64,000 nt of DNA from Planctomycetota bacterium (GTDB taxonomy: Bacteria > Planctomycetota > UBA1135 > GCA-002686595): NCBI GenBank assembly GCA_020638875.1, contig JACKHS010000009.1, positions 62,001 through 126,000 of the forward strand, read 5' to 3'. Every line of letters starts with the position of its first letter. Positions within the stretch are counted from its first letter, which is position 1. The translations under genes were made by a program, and so were the position numbers. A model generated the notes under the pieces. The model worked only from the letters and a program-made list of their open reading frames with translations, did not search any database and was not told where the DNA came from. Shown piece after piece: positions 23,738-33,405 of this stretch.

Positions 23738-24811
23738 CTACTCGTAGCTCGCGGTGGTGTTCATCGAACCGGAGAACTCCATCGACTGGTCGATGTCCAT
23801 GTCCATGCCCTGCGCGCTGATGCTCATCGACATGTCCATGACCATACCGAAGTCGCCGCTCAGCTCGAACGAGTGCGCGTGGCCGGCGGCCAGGTCCCAC
23901 AGCAGCGTGGCCTCGCCCTCGAGCTCCAGCGCGAGCTCGATGCTGTTGAACTGCATGTCGTCGACGCCCTCGGGCGCCTCCGGCACGGCGTCGGCGACCT
24001 TCTCGGTCATGTCGACGGCGTTCGAGATCTCGTAGGCGATCGCGATCACGCCGACGGTGACGCCGTCCTCGGTCTCGCGCGTGCCCTTGAACGTGGCCGT
24101 GACCTTGCCCTCCATGTCCTCGGAGAACCAGTCGTGGAAGTTGCCCATGTCGGTGTTGCCCATGGCCATCTTGTCGGCGCCGTCCACGTCCTCGGGGACG
24201 AGCTTCAGGTCACCGCCCGGCGCGAGCACGCTGATCAGCTCCTTGGCGCCGATGCTCCACTCGTCGTCCTCGGCGACCTCGCCCGCCGGCAGGAAGGCGC
24301 GCAGGTCCATGTCCTCGGACAGGTTCTCGAGCAGCTTCTCGTCGCCGCCCTCCTCGGGGTAGCTGGTCTTGTACTCCCCGGCGTCGTCGTCCCACGTGAA
24401 GATCACGGTCTTGCCCGCGAGCTCCGAGCTGGACGGCATGGACATGTCGTTCTTCTGCACCTGCCCCATGATGTCCATCTCCATGGCCATGTCGGTGGAC
24501 TGCTCGAGCTCGTCGAAGGTGCGCACGAGCTTCTTCGGCTTGCCCGCGCCCATGCTCACGTACTCGTCGGAGACCTCGATGCTGAGGTTGGTGGTCACCG
24601 TCATCTCCATGTCCGGGACCATCGGGCTCTCCTGACCGTTGATCTGCATGGACATCTCGTCCATCGACATCTCGACGGTGTTGTGGAAGCTCTTGCTGGA
24701 GGTCGCGCCGTCCGCCACCGAGAAGGCCACCTTCGTGCCGCGCGGGGCGAAGGCGAACAGAGCGGGCGTGAGGAGCAGCGTGGTGGCGAGGAGGTGCTTG
24801 TCGTACTTCAT
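23738..24811 (-). CDS. Met- and Asp-rich secreted protein of unknown function
   Basis: A 357-residue protein with a signal peptide (MKYDKHLLATTLLLTPALFAFA). The mature protein is unusually rich in methionine and acidic residues, with clusters such as VEMSMDEMSMQ, MAMEMDIMG, MGNTDMGN and a C-terminal MVMDMSMSISAQGMDMD. This composition differs strongly from neighbouring genes, which favour Ala and Arg. The repeating M-x-M pattern resembles copper-binding Met-rich segments, but no family is recognised and the pattern could instead reflect beta-strands with Met in the core. Two or three internal repeats of a T-V-x-x-x-M-D-type unit may be present. Confidence 0.7.
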   Translation of the reverse strand: MKYDKHLLATTLLLTPALFAFAPRGTKVAFSVADGATSSKSFHNTVEMSMDEMSMQINGQESPMVPDMEMTVTTNLSIEVSDEYVSMGAGKPKKLVRTFDELEQSTDMAMEMDIMGQVQKNDMSMPSSSELAGKTVIFTWDDDAGEYKTSYPEEGGDEKLLENLSEDMDLRAFLPAGEVAEDDEWSIGAKELISVLAPGGDLKLVPEDVDGADKMAMGNTDMGNFHDWFSEDMEGKVTATFKGTRETEDGVTVGVIAIAYEISNAVDMTEKVADAVPEAPEGVDDMQFNSIELALELEGEATLLWDLAAGHAHSFELSGDFGMVMDMSMSISAQGMDMDIDQSMEFSGSMNTTASYE

Positions 24812-25103
24812 GGTCGGGGGTGCGGTGGGCCGCGGCGCGGCCGCGCGAGGAGGGGGAGGGGCTGTCGCGGGGGCGAGGGAGGACCGCCGCGCGCAGCGCG
24901 GGGCAGGAGCCTACGACGGGGCCCCGCGGGCGGGCCAATGGAAACCGTCCTACGCCGCGCGGCCGGCCTCATTTCAGGCAATCCGCGGCGGCGGCGGCGG
25001 CGTGTGACCGCCGCGCGCATCGCGCGCTACAGGCTGCGTGCCGCGGGGAGGACGGGGTGCTCCCTGACCCACAGGCTCCCGTCTTCGCCCGGCACGCTCG
25101 CGC

Positions 25104-28100
25104 TCACGGACACCACGTCACGGCGAGGCCGTCGCTGAGGCCGACCGCCGTGCCGTCGGGGTGCTGCGGGTCGCGGTACCAGAACTGGAAGTAGCGCGTC
25201 GAGCCCGCCGCGCCCGGCGCGATCGGGTACGCGAGCGAGGCGGCGCCGGCGCCGTCGAGCACGACCTGCGCCTCGCGCGCGAGCGGTCCGCCGACGAGGC
25301 GCGTGCCGTTGAACAGCGGCAACTCGGCCGAGCTCGGGCCGGAGAACAGCATCGCCGGTTGGCCGGGCGTGCCTTGCGCGAGCGTGATGCGGAAGTTGCC
25401 CGTCACCGCGCTGGGGACGCCGAGCGCGCCGATGTCCGCGGTCAGGCCGAGCGAGTTGGTCTTCGCGGTGCCGTAGGTCGTCGGCGGCGCGCACACCGTG
25501 CTCACCGGCGCGACGCGCCACAGCTCGACGTCGTCGAGCGTCCAGCCGCCGAACTCGTCGTCGCCGTCCGCGCGCAACGAGAACTCGAGCACCACCGAGG
25601 CGTCGCCGTCGGCCCAGCTCGAGAGGTCGACCTCGTGCGTCGCCCACGCGTCGTCGAGCGTGGCGCCGTTGGCCGGGTTCGTCCACACCTCGTGGCCGTC
25701 GACCGCGATGCGCGCCTGGTCGAAGAGGCCCTCCTCGACCGTCAGCCAGCGCGCGTAGCGCAGCGTCACGCCGACCGCGCCCGAGCAGTCGATCGCGGGC
25801 GAGCGCAGCCACAGGTGCACGTTCGGCTGGTACGCGCCGTTCATGCCGCCGACGCCCAGGTCGTTGCCCCAGACCTGCGTGCCGCTCGCCGCGGCGCTCG
25901 GGTCGCCGGCCAGGCCCTGCGGCGCGCCGCGCTGCCAGTCGTCCGAGCCGTTGGCGGTGTCGCCGAAGCTGGCGTGCGTCCAGCCGCGATCGACCTCGAA
26001 GTCGTCCGTCCAGAACGGCACGAGCGCGCCGACGCGGAACACGCGCGCGTCGGCCGGCGCGTCCTTGGGCCAGGTCGCCGTGCGCCCCTGGTCGTCGCCC
26101 GCCTCGACGTAGTAGCGCAGCGCGGCGGGGGAGGGCGTGCCCGGCAGCTCGCCGCTCCAGCGCGCGCCGCCGCGCCACGTCATGGGCGTCGAGCTCCAGC
26201 CCGCGTCGCCGCTCGCGCGGTAACGCAGCTCCGCCCAGGCGACGTTCGCGCCGAGCACCGACGCGACGTCCGCGCCGACCTCGTAGGGCCCGAGCTCGTC
26301 GAGCGTGTCGGCGAGCTCCGTCACGTTCGTCACCGTCAGCGGCGCGACGTCGAAGCCCGGGAAGCCCTGACGCCGGAAGCCGGTGTCGAGCTGCGCCCAG
26401 TGCGGCGTGCCGTTGTCCACGTTGCCGTCGTCGTCGTCGAGCGTGAGCCACTGCGTCTCGATGATCGAGCGCAGGCCTTGCTGGTCGAAGGCGTTCATCC
26501 AGCCGAGGAACAGCGCGTCGCTGATGCGGTCGGCCTCGCTCGCGCCGTAGGCGGCGCTCAGCTCCTCCACGATCTTCCAGGCGGCGCCCATCCACGGCTC
26601 GCCGTCGACGTGCACCTCGCCGTGACACCCGGGGTTCGTGTCGCCGCAGAACGGCCGCGTGTTCAGCCCCGTGCGCAGGCTGCCGCTGCCCGTGCCGTAG
26701 AAGTTCGCGCCCAGGAGCGGCGTGTCGTTCAGGTACAGCGCGAACACGTCGGCGTTGCCCTCGCCCATCCCGTCGGCGCCGTTGCCGGTGCCGTAGCGGT
26801 CGTTGAGCCAGTGGCCCATCTCGTGCACGACGATGGTCGAGTAGCTCGTGTTCGGGCACGCGCCGCCCGCGTGGTAGAAGCCCACCTGCGTGCCGTCGTA
26901 GAATGCGTTGCAGGCGAGCGCGATGTTGCAGGACGCCGTGGCGACGAAGTCGGCCGTGTCGTCGGCCGGGTTGACCGCGCGGATCCAGTCGCGCAGGCGG
27001 CCGATGTGGCGCTGGGCGTTGGCTTGCGCCGTGATCGAGCTGAACGCGCTCGGGTTCATCGTCAGCACGTTGTCCGCGCCGCTGATCGAGGCCGCGAGCA
27101 CGTGCTCGCTGCCGGCGTCGTTGTAGACGTCGCTGAATGGTCCGCGGAAGCGCGCGACGACCGACAGCGGTCCGCTCGCGCCGGGGAAGACGAAGCGGCC
27201 GTCCGCGTCGGTGATCGCGACGCCCGCCGCGCCGCCGTCGACCTCGGCGTAGGGCACGGGCAGCGGCTGCTCGGGGTTGGCGAACTCGTCGGGCAGCAGG
27301 CCGGGCGAGGCGTTCGCGAGCAGCGTCCCGCTCACGTCGAGCTGGTGCACGAGCGACTCGCAGGCGAGCGTCGCGCCGTCGCGCGCGTCGATCCAGACGC
27401 GCCGGACCTCGGGCAGCGCGCCGGGCAGCTCCCAGCGCAGGTCGCAGGCCCAGGCGAGGCGCGCCTCGCGGCTCTTCGCGCCGGTCGCGTGGCGACGCAG
27501 CGCGCGGCGCGGCGCGGCGCTCGCGCGGCCGGCGACGCCGACCTGGTCCGCGAAGACCTCGGCCGCCCGCTCGAGCGCGCGCGCGGCGTCGAGCGCGGGC
27601 CGCGTGGCGAGCCCGGCCGCGTCCGGCAGCGCGGTCGACTGCAGCGCCAGCAGCCGCCCGTCGGCGCCGAGCAGCACGTTCAGCGCGCCGCCCTCGACGG
27701 GAACGCCGGCGACCTCCTGGCGGAAGCGCACCGCGACCTTGTCCGAGCTGCCGATCAGCCCCAGCGGCAGGTACGTCGTGCGCTCGAGCGCCAGCGTCGC
27801 GAGCTCCACGCCGTGCAGCGCCTGCGTGGCCTCGACGGCCAGCGCGGCGAGCTGCGCGTAGTCGGCGTCGTCGGCCGGCGCGAAGGGCGCCGGCGCGCTG
27901 CCGCCGTACAGCCCGCTCGCGTAGCCCGTCGCGGCGTCGACGTCCGCGCGCCAGGCGGCACCACGCGCCGCGCGCCAGGCGTCCGCCGCGGCGGCCACCG
28001 CGGGCGCGCGCGCCGGCGAGCGCGACGCTCGGCCCCGCGCGGGGCCGCGCCGAGCAGCGAGGACAGCAGGAGGGCCGCGACGGCGACCCGAGCGGGGCGC

Positions 28101-28123
28101 CGCGAGCCGTGCGGGGACGTCAT
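25104..28123 (-). CDS. Secreted thermolysin-type metallopeptidase with planctomycete C-terminal module, frameshift near the signal peptide
   Basis: About 1000 residues. The signal peptide (MTSPHGSRRPARVAVAALLL, ending GAAPRG) is read from ATG 28123, but the mature protein continues in another frame. The break, about 28000-28060, fits one missing base in a GCGC run. The mature part has a propeptide-like region, TIVVHEMGHWLNDRYG with downstream GEGNADVF (gluzincin zinc ligands, M36/M4-like), a region with CHGEVHVDGEPWMGAAW, beta-sandwich repeats (DDFEVDRGWTHASFGD) and the shared C-terminal module ending YFQFWYRDP...GLSDGLAVTWCP. Likely an extracellular protease. The frame break may be a sequence error. 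Confidence 0.75.
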
Positions 28124-28420
28124 AGCGAGGTGGGGGCGTGTGCCCCGATTGCGAGGACCAGCGGGAGGTGGGCCGGGCGCCCGTCGGCGCCCGGCCCGGG
28201 CTCGCGCTGGGGATCAGGGGGGAGGTGCGTCGACCGGCAGGGGGGACCGGGACGCGACCCTGACGCGAGGTTCCTCGTACCGGTCGCCTGGTGGTGCGTT
28301 GCGCTTCATGGTACGGGAAGTCCCGAAAAGCGGGGAGCCGAGCTGCGCGCTCGTGCGAAAGCGCCCGCAAGGCTCCCGCGAACCCCCGACCTCCCGATCC
28401 GCCCCCGCCGGCGGCGTGCG

Positions 28421-28648
28421 ATGACGAACGTCCGAATCGAGTACTGCGGCATGTGAAACTACCTCCCGCAGGCGACCGGTCTGGTCGCCGAGCTGGAGGC
28501 CAGCGCCCCCGACGTCCGCTGCGAGCTGGTGCGCGGCAGCGGCGGCGTGTTCGAGGTCAGCCGCGACGGCGAGCTCGTCTTCTCCAAGCGCCAGCTCGGG
28601 CGCTTCCCCGCCTACCAGGAGATCCCCGTGCTGCTCGGTCTGCGCTGA
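28421..28648 (+). CDS. SelW/Rdx-family selenoprotein (in-frame UGA = Sec)
   Basis: A 75-residue frame from ATG 28421 to TGA 28648 with an internal TGA at 28454-28456. Read as Sec it gives VRIEYCGM-U-NYLPQATGLVAELEA, the CxxU motif of SelW-family proteins (Rdx), which are small thioredoxin-fold selenoproteins. The C-terminal part (LVFSKRQLGRFPAYQEIPVLLGLR) matches the family's ending. A perfect stem-loop with the GGUCU loop starts 14 nt after the UGA (see separate entry). Family proteins are redox proteins of largely unknown partners. The upstream 297 nt to the divergent peptidase holds no other gene. Confidence 0.92.
28471..28489 (+). promoter_or_regulatory. Bacterial SECIS hairpin, SelW-family gene
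   Basis: GGCGACC (28471-28477) pairs perfectly with GGTCGCC (28483-28489) around the 5-nt loop GGTCT. The stem begins 14 nt after the UGA, and the loop matches the GGUCU apical loop of the E. coli fdhF SECIS that SelB recognises. The hairpin lies within coding sequence, as bacterial SECIS elements do. Confidence 0.8.
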
Positions 28649-28727
28649 CCGGCCGCGCGCCGCGACCCGAGGGGGCCGCGCGCGCCGGTTCGGCGAGCGC
28701 GAGCGATCGCGGCGGCGAGCGCCGCGC

Positions 28728-28832
28728 TCAGCGCATGATCGAGAACGCGATCAGGGCGGCCACGATCACGACGACCACCATCGTCGTCGCTGCGGGCACC
28801 CGGTCGTGCTCGACTCGAGGGGCAGAGGCCAT
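28728..28832 (-). CDS. Small single-pass membrane protein (34 residues)
   Basis: The frame MASAPRVEHDRVPAATTMVVVVIVAALIAFSIMR runs from ATG 28832 to TGA 28728. A charged N-terminus precedes one hydrophobic helix (residues ~18-33) and a terminal Arg. Codon bias and the abrupt charged-then-hydrophobic layout suggest a real small membrane protein, but no homologue is recognised. It lies between the SelW-type gene and pyk, divergent from pyk. The 3' end is also antisense-free. Moderate confidence. Confidence 0.45.
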   Translation of the reverse strand: MASAPRVEHDRVPAATTMVVVVIVAALIAFSIMR

Positions 28833-29022
28833 GGGGGAACAGAGCTTCGGGGTGGGGGAGCCACGGGCGGAATCGCCCGCCGAATCAGGCATACCACGGA
28901 ATCGACGGCCGGGGGACCCTTCTCGAAAAAGTCACCCGTTGCGCACCGCGGCCTCCGGGGATCGTCGCCGAGAGTGTTGATTCGCCCGGCCCGTGCGCGT
29001 CCGATAGCCGCCCGCACCGCCC

Positions 29023-30477
29023 ATGAACCCCTCCACGCCCAGCGCGCCCGTCCTGCCGGGCGTCGACCACACCAAGATCGTGGCCACCATCGGCCCGGCC
29101 TCCGAGCACCGCATCGGCGAGCTCATCGAGGCCGGCCTGAACGTGGCGCGCATCAACTTCAGCCACGGGAGCCTGGAGCAGCACCGCGAGCGCATCCTGC
29201 GCATCCGGGCCGAGGCCCACGCCCGCATGACCGCGGTCGGCATCCTGGCCGACCTGCAGGGCCCCAAGATGCGGCTGGGGCGCTTCGAGGGCGGCCGCCG
29301 GACCCTGAGCGAGGGCGAGGAGCTCGTCGTGCGCTCGGGCGGCGACGTGGCCGGGCCGGGCGAGGTGCTGTTCGACTTCGGCGGCTTCTCCGACCGCGTC
29401 GAGCCGGGCCACCGCCTGCTGCTCGCCGACGGCCAGGTCGAGCTCGAGGTCCTCGCGCACGAGGGCGGCGCCCTGCGCGCCGTGGTCACGCGCGGCGGCG
29501 AGGTGGCCGACCGCAAGGGCGTGCACCTGCCCGACTCGGACATCGTCTACGAGGTGCCGACCGAGGAGGACCGCCGGCACATCGAGTTCTGCAACGAGCT
29601 GGGCGTCGAGTTCCTGGGGCTGTCGTTCGTCGGCCGCGCCTCCGAGCTGCACGAGATCCGCGCCCTCGCGCCGAACGCGTTGCTGGTGGCCAAGATCGAG
29701 CGCCGCCTGGCCCTCGACAACCTCGACGAGATCCTCGAGGTCGCCGACGGGATCATGGTCGCGCGCGGCGACCTGGGCGTGGAGCTCGACCTCGAGCAGG
29801 TGCCCATGCGCCAGAAGGACATGCTCTCGCGCGCCCTGCGCGCGGGGCGCTTCACGATCACGGCCACCGAGATGCTCGAGTCGATGATCGAGAGCTCGCG
29901 CCCGACGCGCGCCGAGGTGGCCGACGTCGCCAACGCCGTGCTCGACGGCTCGGACGCGATCATGCTCTCGGCCGAGACCGCCGTGGGCGAACACCCCGTC
30001 GACGCGGTGCGCACCATGCGCAGCATCGCGCGCGCCGTGGAGGAGAGCGAGCGCTACCACGAGCTGCCGCGCACCTTCTGGCGCGCCTCCGAGCCCGACG
30101 CCGCCAACGCGGTGGCCATGGCCGCCGTGCGCGTGGCCGACGCGCTCGAGCTCTCGAAGATCGTCGTCTTCACCGAGACCGGCCGCACGGCGCGCCTGCT
30201 GACGCGCTACCGCCCGGGGGCCGAGATCATCGCGCTCTCGCCCAAGTCCTCGACCGTGAACCAGATGACGCTGCTCGCCGGCTGCCGGCCGATCCTGTTC
30301 CGGCGCGAGCCCAGCCTCGAGGACATGCTCTACATGGCCTCCGAGATGCTGGTCGTGCGCGGGCTGGCCGACTACGGCGAGATGGTCGTCTTCGTGGCCG
30401 GCGTGCCGCCCGGCGTGGCGCGCTCGACGAACGTCCTGAAGCTCTCGAAGATCGGCGAGGAAGTGCGCCTGCACTAA
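29023..30477 (+). CDS. pyk: Pyruvate kinase
   Basis: A 484-residue cytoplasmic enzyme of lower glycolysis (phosphoenolpyruvate + ADP to pyruvate + ATP). Signatures are KIVATIGPAS (N-terminal substrate binding), GLNVARINFSHG, DLQGPKMRLGRF, KIERRLALDNLDEIL with the catalytic Lys-Glu region, VARGDLGVELDLEQVPMRQKDM, ATEMLESMIESSRPTRAEVADVANAVLDGSDAIML, and a C-terminal domain with TETGRTARLLTRYRP. The length fits the family. The ADP/PEP motifs look intact. It should pair metabolically with the PPi-type phosphofructokinase at 50891. Confidence 0.95.
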   Translation: MNPSTPSAPVLPGVDHTKIVATIGPASEHRIGELIEAGLNVARINFSHGSLEQHRERILRIRAEAHARMTAVGILADLQGPKMRLGRFEGGRRTLSEGEELVVRSGGDVAGPGEVLFDFGGFSDRVEPGHRLLLADGQVELEVLAHEGGALRAVVTRGGEVADRKGVHLPDSDIVYEVPTEEDRRHIEFCNELGVEFLGLSFVGRASELHEIRALAPNALLVAKIERRLALDNLDEILEVADGIMVARGDLGVELDLEQVPMRQKDMLSRALRAGRFTITATEMLESMIESSRPTRAEVADVANAVLDGSDAIMLSAETAVGEHPVDAVRTMRSIARAVEESERYHELPRTFWRASEPDAANAVAMAAVRVADALELSKIVVFTETGRTARLLTRYRPGAEIIALSPKSSTVNQMTLLAGCRPILFRREPSLEDMLYMASEMLVVRGLADYGEMVVFVAGVPPGVARSTNVLKLSKIGEEVRLH

Positions 30478-30677
30478 CAACGACCACGGAATCTCGCAAG
30501 GCCCCCGGACGCGCCCACGGCGGGGAATTGGGGATGGAAAATCGGGCGTGGAAACGCTCAGATCTGGGCACGAGGCCGGCGGTGACGCCCGCGGCCTCGT
30601 CCTCGTTCCCCGGCGCGCTCGCGGCCTCCTGCGGAGACGACGAGCCGCTCCAGCGAACGGACTCTCGCCCCGCACCC

Positions 30678-31559
30678 ATGCTGAACTTCTCGCGCTTCGA
30701 TCTCTCCCGCATCCGCGCCCTGCGTCGCTTCCGCGAGGCCGATCGGCGCTACGGGGAACAGGTCGAGCTGGCCTCGCGCGTGATCTGCATCGCGAGCGGC
30801 AAGGGCGGGACGGGCAAGAGCGTGCTGGCGACGAACCTGGCGGTGCAGCGCGCCAGCCAAGGCGAGCGCGTGCTGCTGATCGACTTCGACGCCGGCCTGG
30901 CCAACGCGCACCTGCTGCTGGGCCTCGCGCCGCGCTACGACATCGGCGACCTGATCGCCGGCAAGGTCACCGCGGACGAGGCGCTGGTCGACGGCCCCTG
31001 CGGCATCCAGCTGCTCTCGGGCGGCGTGGGGCGCCCGGCGCTGGCCAACCCGACGCGGCGCGAGCTCGACAAGCTGTTCAAGGCGATGGCGCCGCTCGAG
31101 GACCGCTTCGACCTGACGATCATCGACCACGGTGCGGGCCTCGGCTACGGCACCGTGACCCAGCTCGCCGCGACGAGCACGCTCCTGCTGGTCACCAACC
31201 CCGAGGTCACCGCGCTGTCCGACGCGTACGCGCTCTACAAGCAGGCGCACGCGGTCAACCCGCACATCCGCGTCGGCCTGGTCGTCAACCGCGCGCCCGA
31301 CGCGGGCGCGGCCGAGGCGGCCTGGGAGCGCTTCCGCTCCGTCGCGCAGCGCTTCCTGATGCACGCGCCCGAGTACATCGGCTGGGTGCCGCACGACGAG
31401 GCCATCTACCGCTCCGTGCAGCAGCGCGTGCCGGTCTGCCTCGCCTCGCCCGACTCGGGCTCCGCCCAGGCGATCCGGCGCGTGGCGGCCTGGGACCAGA
31501 TCGAGCTCGCGCGCACCTCGCGCTCGTTCTACGACCGCGCTCGCCGCGCGCTGCGCTGA
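30678..31559 (+). CDS. FlhG/MinD-type P-loop ATPase
   Basis: A 293-residue protein. VICIASGKGGTGKSVLATNLA is the deviant Walker A, and LLIDFDAGLANAHLLLGLAPRYDIGDLI matches the FlhG (FleN/YlxH) pattern D-x-D-x-GLAN rather than typical ParA. DLTIIDHGAGL is the Walker B-like strand, and LLVTNPEVTALSDAYALYK follows. FlhG proteins set flagellar number; MinD-like proteins place other polar structures. No flhF or flagellar gene is visible, so the cargo is unknown. The 200-nt 5' region lacks a clear gene. Confidence 0.82.
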   Translation: MLNFSRFDLSRIRALRRFREADRRYGEQVELASRVICIASGKGGTGKSVLATNLAVQRASQGERVLLIDFDAGLANAHLLLGLAPRYDIGDLIAGKVTADEALVDGPCGIQLLSGGVGRPALANPTRRELDKLFKAMAPLEDRFDLTIIDHGAGLGYGTVTQLAATSTLLLVTNPEVTALSDAYALYKQAHAVNPHIRVGLVVNRAPDAGAAEAAWERFRSVAQRFLMHAPEYIGWVPHDEAIYRSVQQRVPVCLASPDSGSAQAIRRVAAWDQIELARTSRSFYDRARRALR

Positions 31560-31703
31560 GCGCCGCCGCGCGAGGACGTCCCAGCCCGGGCCGGCGCGCC
31601 GCGGATTGGCCGGCTCGGCCTTGAACGGCGCGCGCGCTTGCGATGCAGTGGTCCCGGCGGCGCTGTGGGGCGCCGCGCCCCGAGACCGCATCGGACGGAC
31701 CGC

Positions 31704-32525
31704 ATGCACGTTCTCTCGTTCGTCAACCAGAAGGGCGGCTGTGGCAAGACCACGGCGGCCGTGAACCTCGCCGGAGCGCTGGCGGCCAAGGGCCGTCGCG
31801 TGCTGCTGGTCGACCTGGACCCCCAGGCGCACGCCACCATGGCGCTCGGCTGGGCGGCGGAGGACGAGCCGACCGTGCGCGAGGTGCTGCTCGGCGAGGC
31901 GCGCGCCGACGCGGCGCTGGTGTCCGGGCCGGGCGGCGTGTCGCTGCTCCCCGCGAGCGCCGCGCTGGCCGACTTCGAGGACGCGACCGCGCGCATGCTG
32001 CACGCCGAGGGCGCGTTGCGCGCCGCGCTCGAGCCGCTGGACGCGCGCTTCGACGAGGTGCTGCTCGACTGCCCGCCGCGCGTCGACGGCGTGCTGTGCG
32101 CCAACGCCCTGCGCGCCAGCGACACGGCGGTGCTCGTGGTCGAGACGGGGGCCTTCGCGCTGCAGGGCGCGGTCAAGGCGCTCGACGTGCTGGCCGAGCT
32201 GCGCGAGACGCTCGACCGACCCTTCGACCTGCGCGTGCTCGGCACGCTCTTCGACCGGCGCACGCGCTTCGCGCGCGAGCTCTTGATGGCGCTGCACGGC
32301 CGCTTCGGCGAGGCGCTCTTCGACACCGTCGTGCGCACGAGCGTGCGCCTGCGCGAGGCCGCCGCGATGGGCGTGCCGGTACAGGTGCTCGACCCCGCGT
32401 GCCGCGGCGCGGCCGACTTCGAGGCTCTGGCCGGCGAGTGGCTGGCGGACGGCGCGGGCGGCGACGGGGCCGCGCGCGACGCAGGAGCCTCGCGCTCCCC
32501 CGCGTTCCAGACCACCCGACCCTGA
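31704..32525 (+). CDS. ParA-family ATPase
   Basis: A 273-residue protein starting MHVLSFVNQKGGCGKTTAAVNLAGALAAKGRRVLLVDLDPQAHAT (deviant Walker A, then D-L-D-P-Q). VLLDCPPRVDGVL is the Walker B region and LVVETGAFALQGAVKALDVL the switch region. This is a canonical ParA/Soj rather than FlhG. The downstream neighbour is a helix-hairpin-helix protein, not ParB. An earlier in-frame Met is rejected because the ParA fold begins at MHVLSF. Confidence 0.85.
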   Translation: MHVLSFVNQKGGCGKTTAAVNLAGALAAKGRRVLLVDLDPQAHATMALGWAAEDEPTVREVLLGEARADAALVSGPGGVSLLPASAALADFEDATARMLHAEGALRAALEPLDARFDEVLLDCPPRVDGVLCANALRASDTAVLVVETGAFALQGAVKALDVLAELRETLDRPFDLRVLGTLFDRRTRFARELLMALHGRFGEALFDTVVRTSVRLREAAAMGVPVQVLDPACRGAADFEALAGEWLADGAGGDGAARDAGASRSPAFQTTRP

Positions 32526-32536
32526 CGGAGGCCGCG

Positions 32537-33350
32537 ATGGATCGCCTGGCACTGCTCTGCACGCTGCACGCCGACGGACCGAAGACCTTGCGACGCTTGC
32601 GCGAGGCCGGCTGCCCCGACCTCGGCCAGCTCGCCGGCCTGGGCGCCGAGCGCGTGGCGCGCGTGCTCGGGCTGACGCCCGCGGCGGCGCGGCGCTTCCT
32701 GCGCGAGGCCGAACTGCTCGGCACGCGCCTCGACGGGCCGCTCGAGCGCGAAGAGGTGCTCTACCCGCCGAGCGCGGAGCCGGCGCCCGCCGCCGCGTCC
32801 GAAGCGCGCGAGGTCGAGCGCGTCCCGCGCGCCGCCGCCGCGCTGCCGCGCCGCTCGGGCCTCGACCTGCGCGACCGCGCGCTGCTCGACAAGGTCATCG
32901 ACCGCTGGCGCCACGAGGAGGTCCCCGGCGACGACGCGCCGGCCGAGGAGCTGGCCGCGCCCGCGCCGCCGCCCGAACCGCGCGTCGCGAGCCTGCGCCC
33001 CGGCGAGCTCGCCGGTCTCGACGCCGCCGCGTGCGCCGCGCTCGCCGGGTGCGGCGTGGCGACGCTCGCGGAGCTGCGCGCGCGGCCCGTCGACGAGCTC
33101 GCCGCGCAGAGCGGCCTCGGCTTCACGCGCGTGCGCACCCTGCAGTTCCTCGCCGCTCGCGCGCTCGGCGCCGCGCCGACGACGCGCGACGAGCTGCGCC
33201 CGCAGCTCGCGCCCGCGGGCGCCGCGCCGCGCCGCGACGTCGCGAAGCGCGGTCGAGGAGCGCCTCTCGCTCGCCAGCCCCGCCGCCGGCTTCGCCCTCA
33301 CCGAGCGCTTCGGCGAGGACGACGAGGGCGCGGGCGGGCCCTTCGCCTGA
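32537..33350 (+). CDS. Helix-hairpin-helix protein, frameshifted near the C-terminus
   Basis: The gene begins 11 nt after the parA-like stop. Residues ~15-60 (TLRRLREAGCPDLGQLAGLGAERVARVLGLTPAAARRFL) and ~150-215 (LAGLDAAACAALAGCGVATLAELRARPVDELAAQSGLGFTRVRTLQF) are two helix-hairpin-helix units, which usually contact DNA without sequence specificity. Between ~33190 and 33258 the frame breaks: the natural C-terminus VEERLSLASPAAGFALTERF... reads in the +1 frame to the stop at 33350, consistent with one extra base. Position next to ParA suggests a DNA-linked adaptor, but that is inference. Confidence 0.65.
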
Positions 33351-33405
33351 TCCGCGCGGCGCGCGCCGGCTCGCACACCGGCGCGCGCGCTCGACCGCGA
33401 CTCGC

